Part shown: in pieces, positions 32,336-43,917 of the stretch | Numbering within the stretch: position 1 is the stretch's first letter | Layout: each line of letters begins with the position of its first letter | Source: Termitomyces sp. T153 | Lineage: Eukaryota; Basidiomycota; Agaricomycetes; Agaricales; Lyophyllaceae | NCBI GenBank assembly: GCA_018296165.2 | Contig: JACKQL020000001.1 | Coordinates: 2,480,001-2,544,000, forward strand | Length of the DNA: 64,000 bases | Reading direction: 5' to 3' | The notes under the pieces: generated by a model | What the model was told of the DNA's origin: nothing | Seen by the model: only the letters and a program-made list of their open reading frames with translations | Database searches by the model: none | Translations under genes and position numbers: made by a program

Positions 32336-34521
32336 ATGATTGCCTCCTGGAGCTCGCTTTCCTCTAAGGCTCACATCCAGGAGATCTCAAACCTAGTCAA
32401 CATTGTAGATAATGAAGAACGTAGAGCCTTCGAACGCAAGACAATGTGCGCTTACTCTCTGGCTCCAAATATTAATCTATCTACCAGAATCTTGACCCAT
32501 TGCTTTCCAGGCGCAAAGTTGACATTCGATTACTTCCCCTGCTTGGATTTCTCTATGCTCTCGCTTTGATTGACAGGACCAATCTCGGGGTCGCCCGAAT
32601 CGCTGGAATGGATCGTGACCTGGTCAGTAGTTCTCTGCGGCGGACTGAGCACAATACATATTCATTTCTTCAGAAACTATACGTTGGATCACGATACAGT
32701 ATCGTCTCTTCAATCTATTTCGTACCATACATCATCTTGTAAGTGGCCCTGCTTGCATCTCTCTTTGCATCTTTAATCTAATTTGCTACTAGCCAATTGC
32801 CAAGTAACCTTGTCTTGCGTAGACTTGGCGAACGCAACATTCTAGCTTTCTGTGTGGTCTCCTGGGGGCTTGTTCAGATGGCAATGGGTTTTGTCCCTAG
32901 CTGGGGCTTACTGGCTCTTTGTCGAGTCCTTTTGGGTGTATTTGAGGTTTTCATCCTATTTAGCCCGTATTTTGCGTAATACTATTGATGGTAACTTGAA
33001 GGCGGGCTTCTTCCCAGCTATGGTCTTTATTATCACGACTTGGTATGTTCAAAGGATAGTTCTGCAATTGAATTTGCTGATTACCCTGGGGTCAACTATA
33101 GGTATGTACGGCATGAAGTGCAGACACGGTATGTATGAAAATGAATCGATTCATCTTGTAGCACGACCTGATCATGATCGGATATGACGCAACAGACTCG
33201 CCGCGTTCTACGTGGTTAGCATCTTTACGGGGGGGTTTAGTCCTATTTTTGCGTATATCGTCAGCCTTCTGGGCGGTCGGCACGGTATTCCAGGCTGGGC
33301 CTGGATATTCGTGAGTTCCCATTATCAGGGATCGTGTTCACTTCCGCATCTTCTCCTAGATTATCGAAGGCGCCATCACAGTAGCCTTTGGGATAATTGC
33401 TTGGTTTTATATCTCTGAGTTTCCCGATCAGAATACGTTCCTCGATGATGAGCAGACAAAATTAGTTCTGGACCGAGTTGAACGCGATCGTGGCGACTCA
33501 ATTCCTGACGAAATGACACAAAGAAAACTGTTTGAGCACCTTTCAGACTGGAAGCTATGGGTATATTGTGGGTTTGCTCTCGATAATCCTGCAGGACAGG
33601 TCTGATACATGTTACCATTGACAGCTCTGATGTATATGTGTGCGACGATGCCTGCGTACGCCATCGGGTAGGCTGTATGCGCCTTTGTCGATGTCTTTGC
33701 TCATTCAGGAGTTACAGATTTTTTGTCACGATCATACTTCGCGGGATGGGCTGGAGCGTAACAGATTCGCTCTTACTGGTGCGCTGTTCTATATCGCTGG
33801 TGGCCACGCCTTCATCTCACAGAAACTATATAAGAGTGCTCCGCCATTTGTTTTCGGGGTGAGATACTCGGTTCAGGCTGCTAACGTTGCTGTCGCATAT
33901 CAAAATGCTGACTGATGTATACATTCCCAGACTGTTAGCATCCTGTTCTTTGCCTGGATTTCAGACAAGCTCCGCCTAAGGGCCTTGTTTCTCGCGATAC
34001 AAACCATCATGACTCTCGTGGGACTTGTCCTCACTGGATTTTCAACTTCTCCCGCTTGGCGTTACGTTGGTTAGTGTCAGAAATTGAACTGAACATGCTG
34101 AAATTTATCCCTCTCTTCGTCAAGGGATATTTTTGAGTAATGCTGGATCTGCCGGCTCTATCCCTGGGATATTGGCTTATGTAGGAACATTTCAAATTCA
34201 ATCGTCTTTGGCCACACTGATCATGCGAGCCGATACATTTTCCAGTCTTCCAACAACGTAGTATCTCACACAAAGCGAGCAGTGTCGTCTGCTATGATCA
34301 TATCTTTCGGGGGCATCGGAGGTATTTTCGCAACCACCGTTTTTAGGCAAGCAGACTCTCCAAGGTATCTTCCGGGGATCTATGCCACGATCGCCTGTCA
34401 AGTTCTTCTGCTCCTTCTCCTCGCCCTCATGTCCCTGTATTTTTGGAAACACAACAAAAGGGTATTTGAAGAGAGTGCGTCAGCCGAAGTAGGACAGCCC
34501 GAGTTTCTCTACACCTTATAG
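32336..34521 (+). CDS. MFS permease, anion:cation symporter (allantoate/nicotinate permease-like)
   Basis: This is a twelve-helix plasma-membrane transporter of the Dal5/Tna1 branch of the major facilitator superfamily. The N-terminus MIASWSSLSSKAHIQEISNL is cytoplasmic. Then come RLLPLLGFLYALALIDRTNL, ARYSIVSSIYFVPYIIL and NLVLRRLGERNILAFCVVSW. CRVLLGVFEAGFFPAMVFII is assembled across an intron. FTGGFSPIFAYIVSLLGGRH, GWAWIFIIEGAITVAFGIIA, YISEFPDQNTFL, LSDWKLWVYALMYMCATMPA, VSILFFAWISDKLR, SNAGSAGSIPGILAY and RAVSSAMIISFGGIGGIFAT follow. It ends GQPEFLYTL. About ten short introns interrupt it. The substrate is not determinable; family members carry small organic anions and vitamins. A close paralogue starts 1.0 kb downstream in the same orientation. 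Confidence 0.88.
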
Positions 34522-35529
34522 GTCACGATAGAAGCGGCTGAGGTTATTGACTTTCAAGTTGTACTTACATAATCGTTGTAACGGATTTACACTTTAAGAT
34601 CTCGACATCAAGCCTTGGCAGTCAATCGATAACCAGCTGCAGGTGTCATGGTATAGATGTGACTGCTTTGATTACTTTCTACTTGCCTTCTATGTACGCT
34701 CAGTTGGTTGCCACCATCGGACACTGGCAATAGAGATATGGAAACTTCAAGAAAACTCTACATTTGTGCTTAATCTGTTCTTTGTCAATGGATCGAATCC
34801 TTCGAAATTCTCAATGAGTAGACTTAGCTCAAGTGAATTGATAACTCACCGGTCAATCTGTACCTCAGTACCAGTCTCCGTCTTCGTTCGCCTTCTCGTC
34901 TTACTAGTCGTACTGCTTCCGATTTCCTCCTTAAGCTCGAAAGGGGCCCCACATCTTCCACTATCAAATTTTGAAGTGTGCATCGCGAGATGAGTGGTCG
35001 ATGACGGGTCAAAACCCCTGTGGAGAATCGTGATGATGGGCCCACGCTGTCAACAGCCACTCACATGAAAGTCTCCTCGATTTGTGACGCACATCTGTTT
35101 CAAAGCCTACATCTTCATATGGGAGAATTGGCTCGTATGCCTTTGGAACTTGGGCCTGAAATCGAACAGAATGAAAGAAAGGTCGGGGGCACCAACTTTA
35201 CTCATGGAATTCTTACTCCGTTGTGTTCAAGTGAGATCTCGATGCGGGTTAGGGACTTGGCCATGGTTGTCAAATTGCTAACTTCAGGAAGTTACCCGGC
35301 CAGCCGGTTTTCCTTCTTACGACATGGGTAGTGAGCCAGCCTTTTTGTTAACCTACCTGTGCTTGAAATCCCGTCGCTCGGTTCTTCGTGGCTATGGTGT
35401 ATCTCTTTTCGTTCATACAGGCTTTTTTTAACCTCGCTTGACATCTCAGGGTCAACATAGTATAAAAGTTCTCAATCGTAAGAAAGCCTTGTCACCTCCT
35501 TCATCCTTTGCTAGGACGTACGCTACACT
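34522..35529. other. Intergenic between tandem MFS genes
   Basis: 1.0 kb. The ORFs at 34643-34993 and 35020-35331 (plus) and 34824-35060 (minus) show no family features. It should hold the terminator of the first and promoter of the second permease. Confidence 0.5.
35461..35468 (+). promoter_or_regulatory. TATA box of second MFS gene
   Basis: TATAAAAG lies 69 bases before the start codon at 35530, a near-consensus TATA box at a plausible distance. Confidence 0.6.
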
Positions 35530-37728
35530 ATGACGAATTCACAGCCTGAAATTGTCTCGTACTCGGACTCCGGGACAAAAGAAGTCTCCAAGACTTCCTC
35601 AGCAGAGTCCGTTAAACTTGAGATGGGAGAAAATGCCGAGATTGATGCATCTCTTGAGAGAAGAACTATGTGAGCCCGCTCACCGAGACTGTGAAACCAT
35701 TCTGTTTCGCTCACACAGATTGTTCAGGCGATTTATTGATTGGCGCATCTTGCCATTGTTAGCCCTTTTGTATTCGTTCGCACTCATCGATAGAGTCAAC
35801 CTTGGTGCAGCTTATACTGCGGGTATGGGCGCGGATCTGGTCCGTGATTACCTACGTTGCCGAATTTGCGTATAGTCTGACTAAAGAAAAACAGGGATTA
35901 GCTAAAGGAGCGCGTTATAGCATTGCAACGTGTCTTTATTTTGTGCCTTACATATTGCTGTCTGTCCTGTTCAAATTTGCTGACAGATGTAGGATTGACT
36001 TTCACCGTACAGGCAGCTTCCGGGAAATCTAGTCCTGAGGAAGTTCGGGGTACGCAATTGGCTCACTTTCAGCATTGCGGCGTGGGGTGCCGTGCAACTA
36101 GCAATGGGCTTTGTCCCTACCTGGGGCTACTTGACCGCAGCACGTATTCTACTCGGTGCCCTGGAGGTGAGAAACTTGAAGCAGCTTGATACCCCTTCAT
36201 GAGCTCTATTACAAGGCATCATTTTTTCCAGCAATGGTATTTATCATCTCTACATGGTAAGGAGTCGTTCCTTATGGATGATGTGTATTGACTTTGAAAT
36301 TCCAAGGTACAAGCGCCATGAAGTACAAAAACGGTATTCATACCTTATTGGATGACTGGTTGCATCTTAAGCGGCGACAGGCTGGCTATCTTCTACCTGA
36401 TATCTATCACGATGAGTGGAATAAGCCCAATCCTCGCATATATCTTCAGTCTCCTCGATGGTAAACGGAACATTCGCGGCTGGGCCTGGATTTTCGTACG
36501 TTCCAAGATCGTCAATATTGAATTGAATCGCCAACCTAAGCCTCAGAACAGATTATAGAAGGCACCATCACGCTGTTCCTTGGAGTTCTATCCTGGTTTT
36601 TCATTCCAAATTTCCCGGATAAGAATACTTTTTTGACTCCTGAGCAAACTGCATTGGTTCTGAGACGCATAGACGAAGACCGAGGTGATTCTATACCAGA
36701 TAAGATCACCAGAAGCAAGGTTCTCAAGCATCTTCGAGACTGGACGCTTTGGTCGTACGGTAAGTTGACGTAGACTTCATGATTTCAATAATGATAACCG
36801 ATCATGCTCTGCAGGAGTCATGTTTTTGTGCTCTACCATGCCCGCATGTTTGTAACTCGTGACTCTTCGTCTCATTACTTCTGAATCGATTCTACATAGA
36901 TGCACAGGCGTATTTCATGACACTGATTCTCCGAGGGCTGGGATGGTCTAAAACGGCTTCATTACTTCTTGTGAGTGCATTTGCATTACGTGCGCAGGTA
37001 ATTGCCGACCACGCAAGGTTAGAGTGCCCCCCCTTACTTTCCAGCTGTACGTTTACTTGCCGGTTTTGCTGGCGAATTACCTTATTGTTCCCCAGATTGC
37101 GACTTCGATGTTCTTTTCTTGGCTCTCCGATAAGACTAAACATCGAGGCGGTTTTATAGTCATCCAGGCCTTAATTTGTATCGTTGGTCTTTGCCTTACT
37201 GCCTTTTCACACAATGGTTATGTCAGGTACTTTGGTAGGTGCAAATCCTGATGCATATTCGATGATTCATCTCACTTCTTCTGGGAGTTTTCCTTCTCAA
37301 TGCCGGAAACTCGGGAACCATACCAGGAATCTTGGCCTATGTGAGTCTTCTTACCACGTGAATTATATCCACCGTGTTACACTCTACCCGCTAGGCTTCC
37401 AATAACGTAGTGTCACAGAGTAAAAAGTTGAATTACCCTTTGGTTTGACAGTGCTTTAGACTGATTAATCATCTTTTCCAGATCAGTACAGAGCGCACTA
37501 ACGGTATCAATGGGAGGTCTAGGCGGTATCGTCGCCAGTACTGTCTACCGTGCAAAAGACGCGCCTCGCTATCTTCCTGGTCTTGGTGTTACTATGGGCA
37601 CTCAGGGCCTCCTCATCCTCCTCGTCGGAATTACCCATATTCATTTTCGACATCTCAATCGCATCGCTCGGGAAGGCAGGCTCAAGGAACCGCTTGAGGG
37701 ACAACCCGGATTTTTTTATACTTTGTAA
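35530..37728 (+). CDS. MFS permease, paralogue of the upstream gene
   Basis: It has the same family and architecture as the permease at 32336-34521, and the two align across their length. MTNSQPEIVSYSDSGTKEVS begins a Ser/Glu-rich cytoplasmic N-terminus. Then come RRFIDWRILPLLALLYSFAL, IDRVNLGAAYTAGMGADL, GARYSIATCLYFVPYILL, MGFVPTWGYLTAARILLGAL and ASFFPAMVFIISTW. MSGISPILAYIFSLLDGKR, GWAWIFIIEGTITLFLGVLS, FIPNFPDKNTFL, DWTLWSYGVMFLCSTMPA and MTLILRGLGWSKTASLLL follow, then FFSWLSDKTKHRGGF and VQSALTVSMGGLGGIVAS. It ends GQPGFFYTL. Introns are short and fall at matching places. The divergence between the copies suggests an old tandem duplication. The substrate is unknown. Confidence 0.87.
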
Positions 37729-38441
37729 CAACCCGATGGACATTTGTATTTCCTAGAGTCAAAGAAAAAAACTACGAACTCGAGCTCCTGATCAAGATTG
37801 GTACATAGAAGTATGCAAGGTCTGGTAGACACTCTAATAGACAATAGGTTGGTAGTCCTTCCGTAGGTGAAGGCTGGCGCTCCCTTTCAGTCCTCTTCAT
37901 AGGTCTCAAATTCAAGGTGAACAAAATCGTTATCGTGGCACGGCGCACTTCATGGTTATAGTTTTTCATCTCTTGACTGCAAAACTTCACAGCACAGCAG
38001 GTCTGTGTCTTGTGGCCTCTCCAAAAACCCTGGGTCGATCTCTCGGAAGACCAAACAAACAGAATCTGCCCGTTGACCACTATATATCGATCCTTGACCA
38101 TGCAGGCGGCATCACGCGCTCTTGTATCTTGTGTACCGAATAAGCAGATAGATAGCCTTCGCAAAGTCAATCTTGACAACGAGTGAGGAGTACATATGTA
38201 CATATCTAGACCCGCACAAATTCAATCCGGAATTGCAAATTACGATGTAAGTATTAGGTTTAGCCCAGTCCTCAGTTGTGCTAATTGCAGTGATCAGGGT
38301 TAAATGGGGAGCGGAGGAGTCGTTCATTTGACAAATTGAATTGGAAATTCAGTGGGTGTGGCTCATGATGCATGATCAATACAGTTTTGACTACCAATCC
38401 ATTCAGAAACACATACTATATAGTTATGTAAGACTGAATTC
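37729..38441. other. Intergenic, no gene supported
   Basis: The minus-strand ORF at 37772-38203 is Arg/Thr/Ser-rich without signature or splice partner and is probably chance. Confidence 0.5.
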
Positions 38442-39026
38442 CTAGTATGAGAACACAGCAGTGACCCGTGGGTTGGTGGCAGTTGCTTTATACCCATGAC
38501 GGATCTGGTTTTCGGGCCAAACAACACCATCTACATTGGCACTAACAGTAGCCGATTCAAAAACGAAAGCAATAATCCCTGAGGAGTCGTCGGAAGAACG
38601 AACTGCGGTATCGGTGTGGCATTAAGGTTCTTGGATCAGTGCTGCTCCAAGACATCCATGCCGCCATGCAAAGACCCCCTTCGTGTGTCCCCAAGCTTTC
38701 GTCAAGAATTGTGCCTGCGAAGTGGCACACTAAACAAAGAGAGGTATTTACCAAGCAGGCGTGCCGATTCTCAGGCTACCATACTCAGGTCTGAGGAAGG
38801 GGTGGTCCGCGCCGGAATGAACCATCAGTGCAAAGGCCATGCAAGAGGGAAGAAGATCCTGTAAATAGCAGTCTTTGGCAGATCTAGAGAGAGTCTCGTC
38901 TATAAAGAGAGTGATCGTGGCTATATATGAATATGAAACCCTGGAACGCGTGGGTGAAATTGTCAACAATGAGCCACATAGGCACAAGCGGGATTGCGGT
39001 GCCGCAGCCTGTGTAGCCTGTTGAGA
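38442..39026 (-). pseudogene. Decayed coding remnant, unknown family
   Basis: On minus a frame reads like protein up to a TAG at 38442-38444: DSSGIIAFVFESATVSANVD, GVVWPENQIRHGYKATATNP, RVTAVFSY. The same frame upstream holds AQFLTKAWGHTKGVF and GCLGAALIQEP but is broken by a TAA near 38624. A possible intron with GTAAAT...TTTAG lies at about 38726-38748, and an open frame of 96 codons lies upstream (38748-39038). The pieces do not join into one uninterrupted reading frame. I do not recognise a family. It could be a degraded secreted protein gene or chance openness. Confidence 0.3.
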
Positions 39027-39038
39027 TGCAAAATCCAT

Positions 39039-40760
39039 AAATTGTCGCCTCCGAACAGGAACAGAACGTCTATATCGAACATGCCTATCGCAGTGGTGTA
39101 CCCCTCTCCTACACGTTCATTGTTGCGACGCGAGTGGACGACATGACAATATCATATTCCCTCATATTCCTGCGCACGCGTCGCATCACGCGATGTTCGG
39201 GTTTTACAGGGTAGATCAGAGATGTGGGCGTAATTATGAAGGAAATTCACACAGGGCCATCAAAAAATTTAAAACAAGATTAGATAGCGCTGTGTAGCGC
39301 GTCCCGGGCTTTTTTTTTCTTTTTCTAGCTTACGCTCGCTGTACTGATTTGGAGGGAAATAACGAGGGGATGGCCGGCTGGTTACCATTACAATATCATG
39401 ATTGTGTCAAGTTATAATATCCAGACTACATACTGCACAGCAAGTAGCTGTTAACATCAACCATCTCGACAACCCAAGCGATCAGTTGGATATCATGACT
39501 TGTTTGAAACATGGATTTTTGATGGATTTGTATGTACATAGAAGGTGTAAAGTAAGTATGTAGAGTGCATGACAAAATACCGGGGGCATGAGAGTACTTA
39601 CCGTAATGGAGCACGCTACGCGGCGTTTTACGGTTATCGAGGCGGCTGCAACATAACTAGGGGTGATGGAGACATGATCTGACTGACGTATGTATCGACA
39701 TATCTTGGCGAAAGATCATCTCTTGTTTCCAGTCCACAAGTAAAAGCCGTCATATATCAGTGAGATGATGCAACAACGAATTCAAAGGGCATCACGTTGC
39801 ACTGCTTGCTGTTGTGAACATCTATCTTCGTCCGAGGAAGCTCATACAATTACCTAGATTACGAGGTTTTCGTGAGGTGATCCAGGGCTTCTCTCAGCAG
39901 TCATGGATCAAATTATAATAGGTAAAGGGGCTTTGAGATACCGCGTAACAATCAAGTATCGTGCGGAGTGCAGATGGTTGCAGCACTTGCTCTACGTTGC
40001 CCTAAAGATGCAAGTGGATGTCTAAGCTACAAATATATTGGTGGCGTATCTATATGATCCAAGATGTCTGTCACATCCGCTGATAAGCACGAATCTCGAA
40101 AGATAGCGTACTTGGAGCATGAAGTCGGAGCGCAGATCCTTACGTTTTTGTTCTGGATTCGAATGTACACACAGCCGGCAGGGATGTACGAATGGCCGAT
40201 CATTATTTATTCGAGTTTCATTCTAATGCAAGAGCGGAAGTAAATCTATGGGTGCAAGCGCTGGATATCTGAAGAGAGACATCCGTCAGGCCGTCAGTGC
40301 CAGTAATCTAAGATTGTATCATTAACTTGGAGCTTTGCAAACTATTAGACTTGACATGTAGTGAGTAGTCGGCACGAGGTTCCGAAGATAGGCGTACTGT
40401 CGGACATGCTGACTTTGGAGCACGAGTTCTGCTGTGTACGGAAGCAAAACTTGAGAAAAAGCAACATCAAACCCGTGATCTGGGGTTCGTGTGGGGAAAC
40501 TTGGAGGAAGCAAAAACGGATCCGGCCTCGATCGTGTGGAAGGAGGAACCGTATAAGGAGAGGAGAAGAGGCAACGTCGGACAGTCATCGGGAGGGGAGG
40601 ACGCGACGACAGCAGGACGATTGGAGGCGCTGTGGTCAGACTGAATTTAGTGGCAACAATAGATCAAACTCGGCAGACGAACGGGTTTAGGCTGGTATAA
40701 ATCCGGACAGGCCTGTACATAAAAAAGTTGATCATTCAACCAGACTTTTTTCATCTTTCA
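39039..40760. other. Long gene-poor upstream region of the bZIP gene
   Basis: 1.7 kb without a supported gene. The ORFs at 40322-40588 (minus) and 40361-40690 (plus) overlap and are probably non-coding. The latter may be a leader ORF, since it ends 70 bases before the bZIP start, but nothing shows it is translated. Confidence 0.5.
40696..40702 (+). promoter_or_regulatory. TATA box of bZIP gene
   Basis: TATAAAT lies 65 bases before the chosen start codon at 40761, a good TATA match at a usual distance. Confidence 0.6.
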
Positions 40761-42452
40761 ATGAACGCAGCCCTGCCCATGTCTCATATCATTGCGCACG
40801 ACGCCCCCCTCCTCTCGCCCACCGCAGATTCTGCCTGGGACGCCCTCTGCCCCCACGACGCCTTTCCCAACTACTACCCACCCTCCCCTGCCTCCTCTTC
40901 CTCCGACCCTCCCACGCCCGCCTCCAGGGTGCTCAGGATGCGCACGAGCCCCGACACCCCGCCAGACGGCGACCACCACCAGCTTTGTCTCCCCACACAC
41001 CAGGTCTTCCCAGAACAAGTCGCCCCTCAGGAGCGTCTCTCCATTTCCATCAATCCTGCAGCAGTGGCTGCCTCAGTTGCCGCAAAACGCTCAGCAGCCA
41101 GCCCAACCACCCTTCAGAAGAAGCCGCGTGCTGCGAATGACAGAGTCAACAGCAAGGATTTCATTCCTCCCGACGTCTCCGGCCTCAGCAAGCGTGAAGC
41201 TCGTCTGGTCAAGAACCGTGCCGCGGCCTTTCTCAGCAGGCAGCGGAAACGTGAAGAATTCGAGCTCATGGAAGTGTACGTCATCCTGCCAGCCCTCCGC
41301 TTCCTTTGTCCCATTTTAACCGCTCTTCCATTACACAGTCGTGTCGCTGAACTGGAACAAGAGAATGCACGCCTCTTAGCCCTTACTCAAAATGGCTCAC
41401 AAACTAGCACAGTCTCTCGCGATCAGGAGCTTCTTTCTCAGATAGAGGACCTAAAAGCACAGCTTGCCTCTGCCAAAGAAAAGGAGCGCCGACTCACTGC
41501 CGAGCTCGAGTCCAAGGAAAACGTGTCCTCAGCCATTGGAGTCGAGGAAACTGCGGATTCGCAGCTACCCCTATCCACCCGTTCCTCGGCTACCAAATCT
41601 GGCGCGAGCCTCGGTCTTATGGTATCCAGATTTCTCCTTATCTTTTTGTACCCAGTTTAGTAACCATCGGTTGATTAGGTTCTTCTTTGTGCTCTTCCAA
41701 CTCTGCTTTCTATGCCTATGAAATCTGCGCTCCCCAGAAACTTTGCTCTTCCACCTCTGCCTCCAGCCCCCGCAGCCTTTGAGTTTAACTCGATTGTTTC
41801 AAACGAACACGAATGGGCACGTGCTGAAACCACTGTGATGGACCTCGACGACCTTGACATGAGCACTGTGCTATCCTCATCGGCAGTTACATCTCAGAAA
41901 CTTGAATTTTCCCCCTCGGGTGTGTCCGCAGACGCGCACAATGCACTGGGTGGATTGGACATTTCTTTTGACACTGTGCCTGTGGATAATGGCAAAATTC
42001 GCGTCAGGATACATCCGTCGTCCGCCGTTTCCTCTCGTGCCGCATCACCCGGGTTCTCCGACTCCAAGTCCGATATCTCGTTACCATTGAACACCGAGTC
42101 AGAACCCACTATTGAAGCCGCATTCCTTCCCTCATCTTCGTCATCACCAAGCTTATCATCGTTATCTTCGGCTTCGCCGTCGTCATACCTTTCCCCGCCA
42201 TCACCTGGTGGGGACCCATTTTTCGGCATCGGCGCCACTAATGACTACACCATACCTTATCCGAGTGATATATCGGACATGTTCGGGTCGGTGGACGATT
42301 CTTTATCAGGCGTGAGCGATCTTGGACAGGATGTAGGATTCGGTTCCGAATTCTCTTCTACCGACAATGCCAAACGTCGCGTGCGTATCGCGCTCAAGAG
42401 TATGCCCGCGGCAGGAGGCGAAGGTGGAGAGTGGGAAGTCCAAATCTGCTGA
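40761..42452 (+). CDS. bZIP transcription factor with hydrophobic segment after the zipper
   Basis: Nuclear DNA-binding regulator. The N-terminal 130 residues are Pro/Ser-rich (MNAALPMSHIIAHDAPLLSP). The basic region SKREARLVKNRAAAFLSRQR is followed by KREEFELMEV. After a 60-bp intron the zipper reads RVAELEQENARLLALTQ, with more heptad-like helix in LLSQIEDLKAQLASAKEKER. A second intron (about 41623-41678) joins GASLGLM to VLLCALPTLLSMPMKSALPR, giving a roughly 17-residue hydrophobic run. The C-terminal half is Ser/Asp-rich with acidic patches and ends GGEGGEWEVQIC. The basic region resembles ER-anchored bZIPs of plants (bZIP17/28) and ATF6 more than Hac1. Membrane anchoring is inference. 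The start is taken at the first ATG after the TATA box; the frame is open a little further upstream from a TTG. Confidence 0.85.
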
Positions 42453-43917
42453 ACGCGTTTGGGAACTTGAATGACATTCGACTCTTTTTTTCCACACCTG
42501 TCAATCCTTTCGGTATGTCCCTCCTTTGTGTTGTCTTGGCTAGCCAGTACTGTTAAATTTACGACTACATATAAAAGCCCTCTTTCCCACCTACCCGATT
42601 CCCCCTTAATTCTTCCATTCATTCCGGCTATATACTGTATTATCACAACGTACCGAGCTACGCTATACCTACTTGAAAAGTAGCCTACCTCCTTTCCTGA
42701 TTCCTTCGCCAGAGAGGCTTATACCCTTGCACTTTATCTCTGGACGCTTATCCTCTTCTGGCGCTGGTTTCTGGATTCTGTATTCATTCCACTACATATG
42801 CTGTCGAGACCGTCGTATATTACCGCCTAGTATTCGCTTTGACTCTCTCCTTACGGTGTAATTTTAACTATCCATCAATGAAACGAAGTCCAACAAAGTT
42901 CTTCCGTTCATGCTGTAATGTTGTGATTCTGGATCCCACATGTTTCATGTACATCTTTCATGTTCTTTGCTATCTGCTATCGAGTGTGCGAATTCGGGTG
43001 TGTGTGGCTGAATTTTATACATATAAGACCATCAATGTTAACGTCATAGGTCACCTTTGACATGATGTCCTACAATTGATAACCAGCGCTCTACCGCGAG
43101 ATCCAGTTGATTTCAAGTCAAGAAGCATGCCATTGACTTGACAAACATGGCATCTTTGTCGTTACGAGGACACAAAGATAAGCCGCTAAATCTATCATTA
43201 TTCCTTGTGAGCACTGAGCGTGTTCTTCCTTGTTGAGTCTTTGTGCCGCCACGGAGCGTGATGTTTAGCATGCAAGAGAGGGCCTTGCATTCTATTTTTA
43301 GATATCGACACGATGTTGGGAGCTTTGTGAGGGTGTCACGGCGTTGCCACTTTGAGCTAGAACGAGAATAGCGACAGAGGAAACTTAGTGTCCGAACGTG
43401 CGCATGGTCTGCGTTATGGCCATACAATACATTGAAAGGACGGGACAAAGTCTCCCAAATGAGTATTTTATGCTGAGATCCGAGTCACTCGAGGGTTCCT
43501 TAGGCAATTTGTGCGGGTTATCGATTCCGTGAAACAACTGGAAGAGGTAATGAGAGCTTAAGAGGCTCAGACTTCAAGCTTTCAATGCTTCAGGATATGG
43601 CACGTTCGTTATTGTACGGCCAACCGGGTGCAGTACGGTTGACGTTGGATTGAGAGAATGCCGAATACTTTGTTCCGGCGTCAACTCCGGTCCAATCAAA
43701 TCTCAGTGTCCTTCGTGCGTGGTCATTCGCACTCCTCATCATATGTTCGACTGATTTCGATCAGTCAGTCCCGGAGGTTCAATACATATCGGCCCCATTA
43801 TACCTTCGAGGGTTTTCCATTTGGTCCGGAAGCAACGAAATATTCCTTATAAGTCCGGAGCCAAAAATCATCATATTATAAGTGTCTGCTACGCATTACT
43901 TGTATCAAACTTCTGCA
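42453..43917. other. Intergenic, no gene supported
   Basis: 1.46 kb holding the pyrimidine-rich 3' flank of the bZIP gene and the promoter of the deacetylase gene. ORFs at 42471-42683, 42839-43060, 43113-43448 (minus) and 43658-43852 have no signatures. Confidence 0.5.

Noticed and set aside
40361..40690. Plus ORF of 109 codons upstream of the bZIP gene as a gene
   Set aside because: Composition is Arg-rich without domain features, and a TATA box for the bZIP gene lies just after it. It is probably leader or promoter DNA.
40361..41660. HAC1/XBP1-type unconventional intron and Hac1 identity of the bZIP
   Set aside because: The basic region is unlike Hac1, both introns have ordinary GT-AG ends, and no paired CNG loops were seen.
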